Shown piece after piece: positions 8,792 to 17,856 of a stretch of DNA of 64,000 nt. Both the position numbers and the translations under genes were made by a program. This DNA is from Peptostreptococcaceae bacterium pGA-8 (GTDB lineage Bacteria; Bacillota; Clostridia; Peptostreptococcales; Anaerovoracaceae). The notes beneath the pieces are model-generated. The model searched no databases, had not been told where the DNA came from, and saw only the letters and a list, made by a program, of their open reading frames with translations. The stretch lies in the NCBI GenBank assembly GCA_900112915.1, contig FONK01000006.1:55675-119674 (forward strand), in the 5' to 3' direction. The first letter of the stretch is position 1. Each line of letters starts with the position of its first letter.

Positions 8792-9508
8792 TTAATGTCC
8801 GGTGAAAAGCCCCTTTAAAACCATAAGCATCAGATTATGCTGATAAAGGAAGTCGCCTACTTTAGACTTGGAAAAGTCATCCATTGCAAGCTGACTGAAG
8901 TCCGGGTTGATAAGGGTTAAAATGGGAACTAAAAGTCCCAAAAATATGAAGATTAAAAACAATCCTCGCACAGCACCGAAGGCAAAGCCGGCCAGACCGT
9001 CAACAAAGCCGGTCAGCCCTTTATTGTTTTGTTTAGAAAACAGCATCAAAATTAGCCTCGATATCAATTTGATACCCAAAACCAAAATAAGAAATGAAAT
9101 AACAGACATTAAAATAGATGTTATGGATTGAGCAGTGCCCTCCAGCATTTTTGAAACCGCATTTTCTGCAGCCGCATTAAATCCATCTGTCAGCTGAGGG
9201 TTGATGGATGTAAAAAAGTTTCCGAAGAGATCCGGTATCGTGTCATAGCTCAGCCCGCCTTCAGGCTTTATGCCGGTACCTATTCCGGTAGCTGCCATCA
9301 CAAGTCTTTCCAAGATGATGCCGTTAAAAAATTCATCAATAGGAGTGTTGGCCTCGATAAACTTTTTTACAGTATCAAAAAACACGAGACCGCAAACCGT
9401 GGAAACGAACCAACCGAAGAGGCTTGTAATCGTTGCGGCAAATCCCTTCCTTGCCCCGAGCAGGCAAGATATCAATAATATTACAAGTATGGTTATATCA
9501 ATTGCCAT
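8792..9508 (-). CDS. CvpA family membrane protein
   Basis: Small inner-membrane protein of the colicin V production (CvpA) family, function poorly known in Firmicutes. It has 238 residues. An N-terminal hydrophobic helix starts with ITILVILLISCLLGARKGF; the GARKGF-type turn is typical. Two further membrane pairs lie around residues 130-160 and 175-210. It sits upstream of pyrC on the same strand with its own TATAAT box, and a 170-base gap containing the pyr promoter separates them. Nothing nearby suggests a colicin. Confidence 0.8.
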   Translation of the reverse strand: MAIDITILVILLISCLLGARKGFAATITSLFGWFVSTVCGLVFFDTVKKFIEANTPIDEFFNGIILERLVMAATGIGTGIKPEGGLSYDTIPDLFGNFFTSINPQLTDGFNAAAENAVSKMLEGTAQSITSILMSVISFLILVLGIKLISRLILMLFSKQNNKGLTGFVDGLAGFAFGAVRGLFLIFIFLGLLVPILTLINPDFSQLAMDDFSKSKVGDFLYQHNLMLMVLKGLFTGH

Positions 9509-9536
9509 AATAATTTCTCCAATTTATATTTACTAC

Positions 9537-9542
9537 ATTATA
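9537..9542 (-). promoter_or_regulatory. Candidate -10 box for cvpA
   Basis: A perfect TATAAT on the minus strand lies about 30 bases upstream of the cvpA ATG. No good -35 is visible at 16-18 bases, so this is only a partial promoter call. Confidence 0.35.
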
Positions 9543-9582
9543 CACTATGCCCCCGGCCTTTACTACAATTAAATATAATTTC

Positions 9583-9611
9583 TTGAATACTGTGTGCAGA
9601 TGTGATAAAAT
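9583..9611 (+). promoter_or_regulatory. Promoter of tadA
   Basis: TTGAAT (9583-9588), 17 bases, TAAAAT (9606-9611). The predicted start point (about 9617-9619) is only 3-5 bases before the ATG at 9622, so the mRNA would be essentially leaderless. Confidence 0.7.
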
Positions 9612-9621
9612 CTAACGGTAT

Positions 9622-10074
9622 ATGAAAAAGTACATGATGGAAGCATTAAAAGAAGCGGAAAAGGCATATAATATGGGGGAAGTTCCGGTTGGTGCGGTTA
9701 TTGTAAAAGACGGTGAAGTTATAGCCGGAGGACACAACCTGACGGAGACTCAGAAGGATCCGACCTGTCATGCAGAGATGATGGCAATTCGGCAGGCAGC
9801 TGCTTTGTTGGGGGGATGGAGACTATCCGGATGCGATATGTATGTAACCCTTGAGCCTTGCGCCATGTGTGCCGGTGCCATTGTATGGTCCAGGATTGAT
9901 AACCTCTATATAGGGGCAAAGGATCCGAAGAGCGGAGCCTGTGGCAGTATATTCCAAATTCCTACAGAAGATAGACTTAATCATCAGGTCCGGGTTAGCT
10001 ACGGGCTGATGGAGGAAGAGTGTTCAAAAATTCTGAAGGATTTTTTTGCTGAACTTAGAAAGAAAAAGAAATAA
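9622..10074 (+). CDS. tadA: tRNA-specific adenosine deaminase
   Basis: Zinc deaminase converting A34 to inosine in tRNA-Arg(ACG), allowing CGU/CGC/CGA decoding. It has 150 residues. The zinc and proton-shuttle residues are H50 and E52 (CHAEMMAIR) and C80, C83 (EPCAMCAGA). No Shine-Dalgarno sequence precedes either the first ATG or the alternative ATG at residue 5, and the promoter abuts the start. It is followed after about 20 bases by an Ig-like membrane protein gene. Confidence 0.94.
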   Translation: MKKYMMEALKEAEKAYNMGEVPVGAVIVKDGEVIAGGHNLTETQKDPTCHAEMMAIRQAAALLGGWRLSGCDMYVTLEPCAMCAGAIVWSRIDNLYIGAKDPKSGACGSIFQIPTEDRLNHQVRVSYGLMEEECSKILKDFFAELRKKKK

Positions 10075-10095
10075 TATAATTCGGAGGCGTTGAAT

Positions 10096-10956
10096 ATGAA
10101 AAGAACAGGCGTGATTGTGTGCCTAACGACTTTAATGGTGCTTTTTGCAGGAACCTTTGCATTTGGTGCTGATTCTACACTTAAGCTGGTAGACACCTAT
10201 CCTGTAGACGGACAAGAAAATACCACTAAAGAGAATATGTGTGTCAAGCTGAACTTCAATAATGAAATGGGAGCTGCCAAGGACGACGAAATTGATAAGA
10301 GCTTGTTCTCAATCAAGGATAAAAAAGGCAATAAAGTTCCCATTATGGTTCTTTTAAACCCTGATGACAGAAAGCAGATTATGGTTTTAGCTGATACCAA
10401 TAAAAAATTGGATATCAAGGACGATACTGAATATACTTTATCAATTTCAAAAGCTTTGGCTGATGCAAAGGGTAATTCCTTAGGTGAAAACAAGAAAATT
10501 TCTTTCAAAACATTGGATCAGAATAAGAGCAGCAAAATATATATGCTCATGATGCTGGTAATGTTCGGAGGTATGTTTATTTTCATGGCAAGGGCTACGA
10601 AGAAGCATGCAGAGGCTGACAGTGATGACGATTTTGCAAAGGAAATTAAGGTTAACCCTTACAAAGAAGCTAAGAGAACGGGTAGGTCTGTTGAAGAGAT
10701 TATCGCAGAGCAGGAAAAGGCTCGCATAAAGGCAGAAAAGAAGGCAGCTAAGAAGGCCGCTAAGGCAGCTAAGGAAGAGACTTTCTATGAGGACGAGGTT
10801 GAAGAGCCGGCGCCCGGACATTTCAAGGTAAAGCGAATTAAGACAATCGCTGAAGGCGGCGGAACCTATATTACCGGCAGAAAAGCGGCAGCTGAAGCCA
10901 GAAAAGCTCAGGAAGAAAAATGGGCTCAGCAGGCTAAGAAAAAGAAAAGAAAGTAA
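10096..10956 (+). CDS. Membrane-anchored Ig-like domain protein, function unknown
   Basis: 286 residues. A hydrophobic signal peptide (1-24, ending TFAFGA) is followed by an extracytoplasmic region of about 110 residues resembling the bacterial Ig-like SbsA/Big_5 fold: YPVDGQENTT near the start, then the paired-strand phrase DTEYTLSISKALADAKGN. One membrane helix lies at about 147-167 (MLMMLVMFGGMFIFM). A strongly basic, Ala/Lys/Glu-rich cytoplasmic tail of about 120 residues follows, with KAAKKAAKAAK runs. The ATG was chosen because GGAGG lies eight bases upstream; an earlier TTG is too close. It lies between tadA and ispE, three bases before ispE. A signal-anchored protein with a nucleic-acid-like tail is unusual; no function is proposed. 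Confidence 0.75.
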   Translation: MKRTGVIVCLTTLMVLFAGTFAFGADSTLKLVDTYPVDGQENTTKENMCVKLNFNNEMGAAKDDEIDKSLFSIKDKKGNKVPIMVLLNPDDRKQIMVLADTNKKLDIKDDTEYTLSISKALADAKGNSLGENKKISFKTLDQNKSSKIYMLMMLVMFGGMFIFMARATKKHAEADSDDDFAKEIKVNPYKEAKRTGRSVEEIIAEQEKARIKAEKKAAKKAAKAAKEETFYEDEVEEPAPGHFKVKRIKTIAEGGGTYITGRKAAAEARKAQEEKWAQQAKKKKRK

Positions 10957-10958
10957 TC

Positions 10959-11915
10959 ATGTCCAAGCAGATTAGTATCAAGTCTTTTGGAAAAATAAAT
11001 CTGTCTATAGATGTTATGCCGCCCGGTGAGGATGGCTATCATCCTGTGGACATGATAATGGCAAGAATGGACCTTTATGATCAGGTGAAGATTGCTTATG
11101 AGGATTTAGGCAATAAGAAGTTATCTTCAGAGGAACAGCCTTGTAAAATAGCCATTAAATGCAATTTTCAATTTGTTCCGACAGATGAGAGAAACATTTG
11201 CTTTAAGGCTGCTCGTGTTATGGCGGACCGATTTAATAAAAAGGGAGCCATTGGCATCAATCTTCAGAAAACCTTGCCTGTTGGAGCAGGGTTAGCAGGG
11301 GGAAGCGGTAACGGAGCGGCTGTTTTGCACGGTTTAAATGTTTTGTGGAATTTAAAGCTGACCTTGTCCGAATTGTGCAGCATAGGGGCTGAGCTTGGGT
11401 CTGATGTGCCGTTTTCTGTAGTCTCACAGGCTCGCGGAGATAGGAACCTGTCGTCATATTTTGCTGATGAACCAATGGCAACCAATTGGGCAAGGGCTCG
11501 TGGCAGAGGCACCGAGCTTACACCTATACAAGGAATGGATAAGCTCTTGGTTCTCGTGAAACCTAAATTTGGAGTTTCAACAGCCGAGGTTTATAAGGGC
11601 ATTGATAATTGTGAAATTTTAGAAAGGCCTGATAATGATGCACTGGTAGAGGCGCTGAGAGAAAAAAATCCAGCTTCAGTCTATTGTAACATGGTCAATG
11701 TTCTTGAAAATTACACATTGAAGAAATATCCAAGCCTTTGCCATATGAAGGATGCGATGGCAGGCTTTGACGGGGTGGAAAAAGTCCTTATGAGCGGCAG
11801 TGGTCCGACAATCTATGGGATTTTTGACGAAAAAGATAAGATGAAGGCGATGAATTGTTGTCAAGCTTTAAGGAAGCAAGGATTTACGGCGTTTTTCACC
11901 AGGATAAGAAGGTAA
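10959..11915 (+). CDS. ispE: 4-diphosphocytidyl-2-C-methyl-D-erythritol kinase
   Basis: GHMP-family kinase phosphorylating CDP-methylerythritol, the fourth step of the non-mevalonate isoprenoid pathway. It is 318 residues, slightly longer than usual. The N-terminal substrate segment FGKINLSIDV, the ATP loop LPVGAGLAGGSGNGAA and the late glycine motif LMSGSGPTIYG are present. The ATG follows the preceding gene by two bases with only a weak purine stretch before it, suggesting coupling. A GntR-type regulator follows after 12 bases. Confidence 0.93.
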   Translation: MSKQISIKSFGKINLSIDVMPPGEDGYHPVDMIMARMDLYDQVKIAYEDLGNKKLSSEEQPCKIAIKCNFQFVPTDERNICFKAARVMADRFNKKGAIGINLQKTLPVGAGLAGGSGNGAAVLHGLNVLWNLKLTLSELCSIGAELGSDVPFSVVSQARGDRNLSSYFADEPMATNWARARGRGTELTPIQGMDKLLVLVKPKFGVSTAEVYKGIDNCEILERPDNDALVEALREKNPASVYCNMVNVLENYTLKKYPSLCHMKDAMAGFDGVEKVLMSGSGPTIYGIFDEKDKMKAMNCCQALRKQGFTAFFTRIRR

Positions 11916-11927
11916 GAGGAGAGCGAA

Positions 11928-12611
11928 ATGATTAATTACAGCTACCAAATACACAGACCCTTAAGGGAAATCGTATATGAGCAAATTAGACTTAGAATTT
12001 TGACGGGAAATTTAAAGCCCGGTGCCAGAATGATGGAGGTTGAGCTGGCAAAAGAGCTCGGCGTAAGTCGTACGCCAATTCGTGAAGCCATCAGACAGCT
12101 TGAGAAGGAAGGGCTGATCACCATCGAGCCCAGAAGAGGCGCTTATGTTTCAGATATTTCTGTTCAGGATATGGTTGACATTCTTGAAGTAAGAGAAGAC
12201 CTGGAAGGACTTGCCGCATCCATTGCAGCAGGCAAAATTACAAAAGAGCAGATTGCAGAGATGGAGGAAACTGCTAAGCTTTACAGCGAAGCCATAGAGA
12301 AAAACAATACAGACGACATCATTAAATACGATGAGCTGTTCCATAAGCAGATTGTAAATTCCAGTGGAAACAGAACGCTTATAAATTTAAGCGAAATTGT
12401 ACAGGATTTGGCTTTGCGCTTCAGGTATCTGTACTATGATGATTTTTCAAGGTATGTGAACATGCCTTCAGAGCACAAAAATATTTTGAAGGCTCTTGAT
12501 TCAGGTGACAAAGAAGCTGCAAGAAGGGCTGCGGACGGCCATGTAAAGAAACTGAAGAATTTCGTAATCAATGAGGGTGATACTGCTTTTAAAACCCATG
12601 GCAAAGAATAA
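11928..12611 (+). CDS. GntR/FadR-family transcriptional regulator
   Basis: 227 residues. An N-terminal winged helix (about 10-75) contains the recognition phrase VSRTPIREAIRQLEKEGL. The C-terminal all-helical FCD effector domain has the metal/ligand pattern D-x3-H (YDELFHKQIV) and later EHKNIL and DGHVKKL histidines. Ribosome site AAGAGGAGAG precedes the ATG. It lies in the same run as ispE and ends in a strong terminator. Its target and effector cannot be inferred from the neighbours. Confidence 0.9.
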   Translation: MINYSYQIHRPLREIVYEQIRLRILTGNLKPGARMMEVELAKELGVSRTPIREAIRQLEKEGLITIEPRRGAYVSDISVQDMVDILEVREDLEGLAASIAAGKITKEQIAEMEETAKLYSEAIEKNNTDDIIKYDELFHKQIVNSSGNRTLINLSEIVQDLALRFRYLYYDDFSRYVNMPSEHKNILKALDSGDKEAARRAADGHVKKLKNFVINEGDTAFKTHGKE

Positions 12612-12639
12612 ATAAAAAATAATGCACAGAGATGGTTAA

Positions 12640-12682
12640 AGAGATGGTTAAGAAAAAGCTTCTAACCATCTCTTGTTTTTTC
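12640..12682 (+). terminator. Terminator after the GntR gene (probably bidirectional)
   Basis: A long stem AGAGATGGTTA / TAACCATCTCT with a short loop, then TTGTTTTTT. It lies between two convergent genes. A partial extra copy of GAGATGGTTAA sits just upstream (12629-12639). Confidence 0.85.
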
Positions 12683-12687
12683 CACCC

Positions 12688-14010
12688 TTATTGGTCTCCC
12701 TCCACCAGCTCGACAGAGACTGTCTTTTTAGAACCATTTCTAATCAAGGTGAGATTAATTTTTTGTCCGACCTTATAATTTTGAACCTTAGAAACCAGCT
12801 GAGCCGCAGTTTCAATTTCTTCATCTTCAATGGCATAAATAATGTCACCGGCCTTTATACCGGCTTTTTCTGCAGATGAAGAAAGGATTTTTTTGACATA
12901 GACCCCGGCTCGATCAAGCCCGTTGGCTTCGGCCTTATCCTTGGATATATCCAGAATTTGCACTCCGATCACCGGTCTGCCTGTAACCTTACCGTTTTCA
13001 ATTAAATCCTTTATTATAGGAGCCGCCTTATTAATCGGTATCGCAAATCCTAGGCCCTCGACATCAGAGCCGCTGGATTTGGCAACTACAAGGCCTACCA
13101 TATTACCTGAGCCGTCAAATAGTCCGCCGCCGGAATTGCCCGGATTAATGGACGCATCCGTTTGCAAAAGAGTCATAGACTTGCCGTCAATGGTTAATTC
13201 TCTGTCAAGAGAGCTTATAATCCCCATAGTAGCTGTGCCTCCCAGCTTACCGAGAGGGTTTCCTATGGCAATGGTCATCTGACCGACAGATAGCTTGCTG
13301 CTGTCACCATATTGTACGGCAGTGATGCCTGAAGCGTTGATTTTTATGACGGCTATATCATCTTGCGGATCAGTGCCGATTAACCGTGCATCAAATTCCT
13401 GTCCGTTTTTCAGTTTAACCGTTATTCTGTTTGCACCGGAAATTACATGATTGTTTGTTACTATGTAGCCATTGCTGTCTATAATTACACCGCTGCCTGC
13501 ACCCTCACGAACATAGTTATGCAGCCAATTGTCGGTGTTGACGGATTCAGTCCTAATTTCAACAACTGCGTTTTCATTTTTTGCAATTATTTCCTCAGCG
13601 GACAATGGACTGCCCGTAGACTTGGCAAGGGTGTAGTTGGTAGCTGAAATCTTTTTTGTTGCTCCCGGCATAGCAATTGTGGCAAAAAAATTATAGGATA
13701 GTACCGTTACTATTGATGTAAGCACCATGGAAACTATCAGGGATATTATTAGGAACTTTTTTGTCACATATTTCTTTTCATATCCGGATTTTTCATTATC
13801 ATTGTATGGTGGCTCTGATGCTTTAGAGTCGGCATAATATTGAGCACCGATTTCTTCAAAATCCTTATCAGCTTGGATAAAGTCTCCTTCAGACGGCTCA
13901 TAGATGGAAGAGTCAGTATCCTTGTTTTGTTCTCCACCTTTTAAATTGTCGTGGGAGTTCTCGCCGGAATTCATATCTTCCTTTATCAACTTGTCATTTC
14001 TTTCTAGCAT
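12688..14010 (-). CDS. HtrA/DegP-like membrane-anchored serine protease
   Basis: Envelope quality-control protease. It has 440 residues: an acidic, Asn/Asp-rich cytoplasmic segment of about 80 residues, one membrane helix (about 85-108), a trypsin-like domain with H188 (NNHVISG), D218 (DDIAVIK) and S293 (INPGNSGGGL), and one C-terminal PDZ domain starting near GVQILDISKD. AGGAGG lies seven bases before the ATG. It is transcribed singly and divergently from the DUF1934 gene. The architecture matches Firmicute HtrA/YyxA-type proteases. Confidence 0.94.
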   Translation of the reverse strand: MLERNDKLIKEDMNSGENSHDNLKGGEQNKDTDSSIYEPSEGDFIQADKDFEEIGAQYYADSKASEPPYNDNEKSGYEKKYVTKKFLIISLIVSMVLTSIVTVLSYNFFATIAMPGATKKISATNYTLAKSTGSPLSAEEIIAKNENAVVEIRTESVNTDNWLHNYVREGAGSGVIIDSNGYIVTNNHVISGANRITVKLKNGQEFDARLIGTDPQDDIAVIKINASGITAVQYGDSSKLSVGQMTIAIGNPLGKLGGTATMGIISSLDRELTIDGKSMTLLQTDASINPGNSGGGLFDGSGNMVGLVVAKSSGSDVEGLGFAIPINKAAPIIKDLIENGKVTGRPVIGVQILDISKDKAEANGLDRAGVYVKKILSSSAEKAGIKAGDIIYAIEDEEIETAAQLVSKVQNYKVGQKINLTLIRNGSKKTVSVELVEGDQ

Positions 14011-14122
14011 ATGTATACCTCCTCAGATAAAGTTTTATAAAATATTTTACCCTGTATGGCTGTGATTTTAACACAAAATATGTTAAAATAATTTTTTAGT
14101 GAATCAAGAGAGGTGAAAAGCG

Positions 14123-14548
14123 ATGAAAGATGTGACCCTAAAGATAACAGGCGGTGATTTCAATGAGGCTACAGGTGGCGAAAGCGTTGAAATGATCACT
14201 GAAGGTAAGCTGTACCGTATCGACAATGCGGTATATTTAAAATATGATGAAACGGAGCTTTCCGGTATGGAGGGCAGCTCGACGACGTTAATTCTGGAAG
14301 ATGGCAAGGTTTCCATGAAAAGAGTTGGGGAGCTTAGCAATTTAGATGAAATTATTTTTGAAAAAGGAAAACGCTTTACCGGCAAATATGAGACACCCTT
14401 CGGCATGTTTGATATGGAGGTTTTAACCAACAATGTCAAGCAGGACTTAGACATCGATGGCTACGGCGATATCGAAATTGACTATCACATAAGCTTAGAT
14501 GGTTTAGTTGACGGTAGAAACAAGCTTAAGATTACAGTCAGCCAGTAG
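14123..14548 (+). CDS. DUF1934 family beta-barrel protein
   Basis: 141 residues, recognised as the DUF1934 (YwiB-like, calycin-type barrel) family from the opening VTLKITGG, the YLKYDETELSG segment and the C-terminal DIEIDYHISLDG. No catalytic residues can be assigned. The ribosome site GAGAGGTG precedes the ATG. It is probably cytoplasmic, as no signal peptide is present. It is followed 82 bases later by the DUF1846 gene. Confidence 0.8.
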   Translation: MKDVTLKITGGDFNEATGGESVEMITEGKLYRIDNAVYLKYDETELSGMEGSSTTLILEDGKVSMKRVGELSNLDEIIFEKGKRFTGKYETPFGMFDMEVLTNNVKQDLDIDGYGDIEIDYHISLDGLVDGRNKLKITVSQ

Positions 14549-14630
14549 TAGGAGTATATAAGCATACTTCCATGACCTTTGGAGCGATAAGTATTTATAT
14601 AAAGAAATTATATTTAGGAGGAAATAGTTA

Positions 14631-16145
14631 ATGTTTGAGATTGGTTTTGATCCGGATAAATACATAGAATTACAGTCAAAGCACATTTTAGAGAGAATTA
14701 ATGAGAACCAGTGCGAGCGCCTCTACCTTGAGTTTGGCGGAAAGCTGGTTCACGATAAGCATGCCATGAGGGTCCTTCCCGGGTTTGATGAAAATGCCAA
14801 GATTAAGCTTCTTCAGAAGATGCAGCAACAAACAGAAATCATTATATGTATTTATGCCGGCGACATAATGACCAACAAAACACGACAGGATTTTGGTATT
14901 ACTTATGATCTGGAGGTTCTCAGATTAATCGATACCTTTAGAAAATATCAGCTTGAAATTAACAGTGTGGTTGTCACCAGATATGAGGATGCTCCTGCTG
15001 TAAATATGTTTATAAGCAAACTGGAGAGAAGGGGAATTAAGACATACAAGCATTACTTTACAAAAGGCTATCCGACGGACGTCGATACCATCGTAAGTGA
15101 TGAGGGTTATGGTGCAAATCCATATATTGAGGTGACTAAGCCTCTCGTGGTTGTAACAGGTCCGGGTGGTGGCAGCGGAAAGCTGGCAACAAGTCTTTCT
15201 CAGCTTTATCATGATCATCGTCGAGGAAAAAAGGTCAGATATGCCAAATTTGAAACCTTCCCGATTTGGAATTTACCTCTTAAGCATCCGGTTAATATTG
15301 CCTATGAAGCGGCAACGGCAGACCTTAGGGATATTAATATGATTGACTCCTTCCATCTGGAGGCCTATGGCGAAATGACAGTTAATTATAACAGAGATAT
15401 TGATGTTTTCCCTATTGTTAAGAGAATTATAGAGAAGATAACCGGTGCGGAATCTGAATACAAATCACCTACAGACATGGGTGTGAATATGGCGGGCTAT
15501 GGCATTATCAACGATGAGGTATGTCAAGAGGCGGCAAAGCAGGAGATTATCAGAAGGTATTTAATTGCCGAATGTGACTACAAAAAGGGCAAGATTTCAG
15601 AGCAGTCATTGGAGAGATCCAAGCTGCTTATGAATGAGGTCGGCGGCGATGTTCATCAAAGAGCCGTTGTTAGACCGGCTCAGGAATATGCCGAAAAGAA
15701 GAGAAACTGCGACAAAAGATATGAAAATGTCGTTGTTATGGCTCTTCAGCTGAATAATGGAGAAATCGTTACAGGTCGCAGCTCACGGCGAATGGTGGCA
15801 GCGGCTGCAGCGATACTAAACGGAATTAAAAAATTGGCAGGCATGGATGATGAGGCTCTGCTGATAACCCCTGAAGTTCTGGGAACATTGCAGCATTTGA
15901 AGACTCATGTGCTCAACTCAGACAGGACAAGTCTGAACCTTGAAGAGGTCTTAATGGCTCTTTCAATTTCAGGGACTCAAAAAGAAGCTGCAAGACTGGC
16001 AGCGGAAAAGCTAACGGAGCTTAATGGATGCAAGGCTCATTGTACGGCCATCTTAAGCGATACCGATGAGCAGACTTTGCGAGCCCTTGGTATTGATACA
16101 ACCTCGGATCCGGAATACGTTACAACTAATTTATATACAAACTAG
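14631..16145 (+). CDS. DUF1846 family protein
   Basis: 504 residues, matching the DUF1846 family common in Clostridia and streptococci; structures exist in the family but no confirmed function is known to me. The N-terminus MFEIGFDPDKYIELQ is characteristic. A P-loop-like stretch GPGGGSGKLATSLSQ lies near residue 178, then a conserved NIAYEAATADLRD segment. AGGAGG precedes the ATG by eight bases. The ClC transporter gene starts five bases after its stop, so they are probably co-transcribed. Confidence 0.88.
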   Translation: MFEIGFDPDKYIELQSKHILERINENQCERLYLEFGGKLVHDKHAMRVLPGFDENAKIKLLQKMQQQTEIIICIYAGDIMTNKTRQDFGITYDLEVLRLIDTFRKYQLEINSVVVTRYEDAPAVNMFISKLERRGIKTYKHYFTKGYPTDVDTIVSDEGYGANPYIEVTKPLVVVTGPGGGSGKLATSLSQLYHDHRRGKKVRYAKFETFPIWNLPLKHPVNIAYEAATADLRDINMIDSFHLEAYGEMTVNYNRDIDVFPIVKRIIEKITGAESEYKSPTDMGVNMAGYGIINDEVCQEAAKQEIIRRYLIAECDYKKGKISEQSLERSKLLMNEVGGDVHQRAVVRPAQEYAEKKRNCDKRYENVVVMALQLNNGEIVTGRSSRRMVAAAAAILNGIKKLAGMDDEALLITPEVLGTLQHLKTHVLNSDRTSLNLEEVLMALSISGTQKEAARLAAEKLTELNGCKAHCTAILSDTDEQTLRALGIDTTSDPEYVTTNLYTN

Positions 16146-16150
16146 AGCTT

Positions 16151-17746
16151 ATGAGTAAGGCTAAGATCACTTTAGAAAAATTTTCGACACTGAAATATAG
16201 GATGATTTTTGAAGGCATAATAGTCGGCCTTATTACAGGATTTTTGGTTGCAATATTTCGGTTGGCAATTGAGCATGCCGAGACCTTAAGGCGAACCCTT
16301 TATTCGGACGAAAGCCCTCGGGCTATGGCTGTTTTGTTCATTGTAATGCTGGCAGGAACCCTAGTTGTTTGGGCTGCGGCTAAACTGGAGCCTCACTCTT
16401 CAGGAAGCGGCATTCCTCAGGTTAAGGGTGAGCTTGTCGGGGATATTTCCCAGAGTTGGTATAGGGTGATTTCAGCCAAGCTGGCAGGGGCTACAACGGC
16501 TATAGGATTAGGGCTTTCCCTGGGACGTGAGGGTCCAAGCATTCAGCTGGGTGCAATGATTGGAAAGGGCCTCTCCAAGGTAACAAAAAAGCTACCTATT
16601 GAGGAGAAAATGCTCATAACCTGCGGTGCAGGTGCCGGACTTGCAGGGGCTTTTTGCGCTCCCCTGGCAGGGGTGGTATTTGCCCTGGAGGAGCTGCATA
16701 AAAATTTTTCTACAGAGATTTTGCTTTCCACCATGTCAGCGTCGGTTGTATCGAATTTTGTTGCTTCATCAATATTCGGTCTGGAGCCGGTTTTCAAAAT
16801 AAGCATTGCTGAGAGATTACCCTTGAGGCTGTACTGGATGATAGTAATTCTAGGTGTGGTTCTCGGCATTCTAGGTAAGGTATATAATCGTCTTATGATG
16901 ACGGCATTAAATCTTTATGACTTGATTAGCTCAAAACTCTTGCGAATTGTCATTGCGGTGGCTTTGGCGGCGGTTCTGGGATTTGTTTTCCCTCAAGCTT
17001 TGGGAAGCGGGCATTTTCTGGTTGAACAGATTGCTTATTCCGGAAATGCTTTGGGCTTAGGCTCCGAAACCATAAGCTTCTTCAGCGAGAATACCGGTCA
17101 TATAATAAAAATATTTCTTCTTCTATTTGTGACAAAACTGTTTTTTTCTGCGGTCAGCTTTGGCTCTGGAGCCCCGGGAGGAATTTTCCTGCCGTTGCTG
17201 GTTTTAGGGGCAATAGCTGGAGGCGGTTTCTCGGTAGCCGTCGGAAAGGAATTCTACATTGCAAATTTTGTAATCATAGGAATGACAGGGCTGTTTGCTT
17301 CCATCGTTAGGGCGCCTATAACAGGAGTTATTCTTATAACTGAAATGACGGGGGATTTCAGCAATTTCCTTCCATTGGCGGTTGTAGCCCTTGTGTCCTA
17401 TGTAATAGCTGATATTACAGGTGCATCGCCAATTTACGATGAACTTCTTGAGAGAAATGTTGCCAAGAACTTAAAGGGTGATGAGGCAAACCACAGATTC
17501 AGCAAGAAGGTTCTCGTTGAGGGAGATGTATATTTTGGAAGTAAAATGGACGGGCAAACTATCGCCGACATGGAGCTGCCGGCGGGAAGCCTTGTGATTT
17601 CCGTTGAACGAGGCCAAAGAGAAATAGTTCCCGACGGTTCAACTCGGCTTCAAGGGGGAGATAAAATAGTTCTTCTTTGTGCGGAGGATTATCATAGTCA
17701 GATTGCAGAGATTTTAGACAGCCTATGCAAGCGAATTGACAGATAA
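16151..17746 (+). CDS. ClC-family chloride channel/antiporter with TrkA-C domain
   Basis: 531 residues. It moves Cl- (or another halide) across the membrane, by exchange with H+ or as a channel. The selectivity motifs are visible: GSGIPQVK (85-92), GREGPS (125-130, with the gating Glu at 127), and GSGAPGGIF later. After about ten membrane helices, residues from about 450 form a TrkA-C-like regulatory domain (GSLVISVERG, DGSTRLQGGDKIVLL). The proton-path glutamate was not placed, so channel and antiporter cannot be told apart. It has a weak ribosome site and probably depends on coupling to the DUF1846 gene. Confidence 0.92.
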   Translation: MSKAKITLEKFSTLKYRMIFEGIIVGLITGFLVAIFRLAIEHAETLRRTLYSDESPRAMAVLFIVMLAGTLVVWAAAKLEPHSSGSGIPQVKGELVGDISQSWYRVISAKLAGATTAIGLGLSLGREGPSIQLGAMIGKGLSKVTKKLPIEEKMLITCGAGAGLAGAFCAPLAGVVFALEELHKNFSTEILLSTMSASVVSNFVASSIFGLEPVFKISIAERLPLRLYWMIVILGVVLGILGKVYNRLMMTALNLYDLISSKLLRIVIAVALAAVLGFVFPQALGSGHFLVEQIAYSGNALGLGSETISFFSENTGHIIKIFLLLFVTKLFFSAVSFGSGAPGGIFLPLLVLGAIAGGGFSVAVGKEFYIANFVIIGMTGLFASIVRAPITGVILITEMTGDFSNFLPLAVVALVSYVIADITGASPIYDELLERNVAKNLKGDEANHRFSKKVLVEGDVYFGSKMDGQTIADMELPAGSLVISVERGQREIVPDGSTRLQGGDKIVLLCAEDYHSQIAEILDSLCKRIDR

Positions 17747-17856
17747 TTTACCGAGCTGTAAAATATACAGTTAATAGCATGCAGTTAATCGTGAAAAAGC
17801 GTTGCGGGATTATATCTGTTCATTGAGTTAAAGTATAGATGAAAAAGGGGATAATG

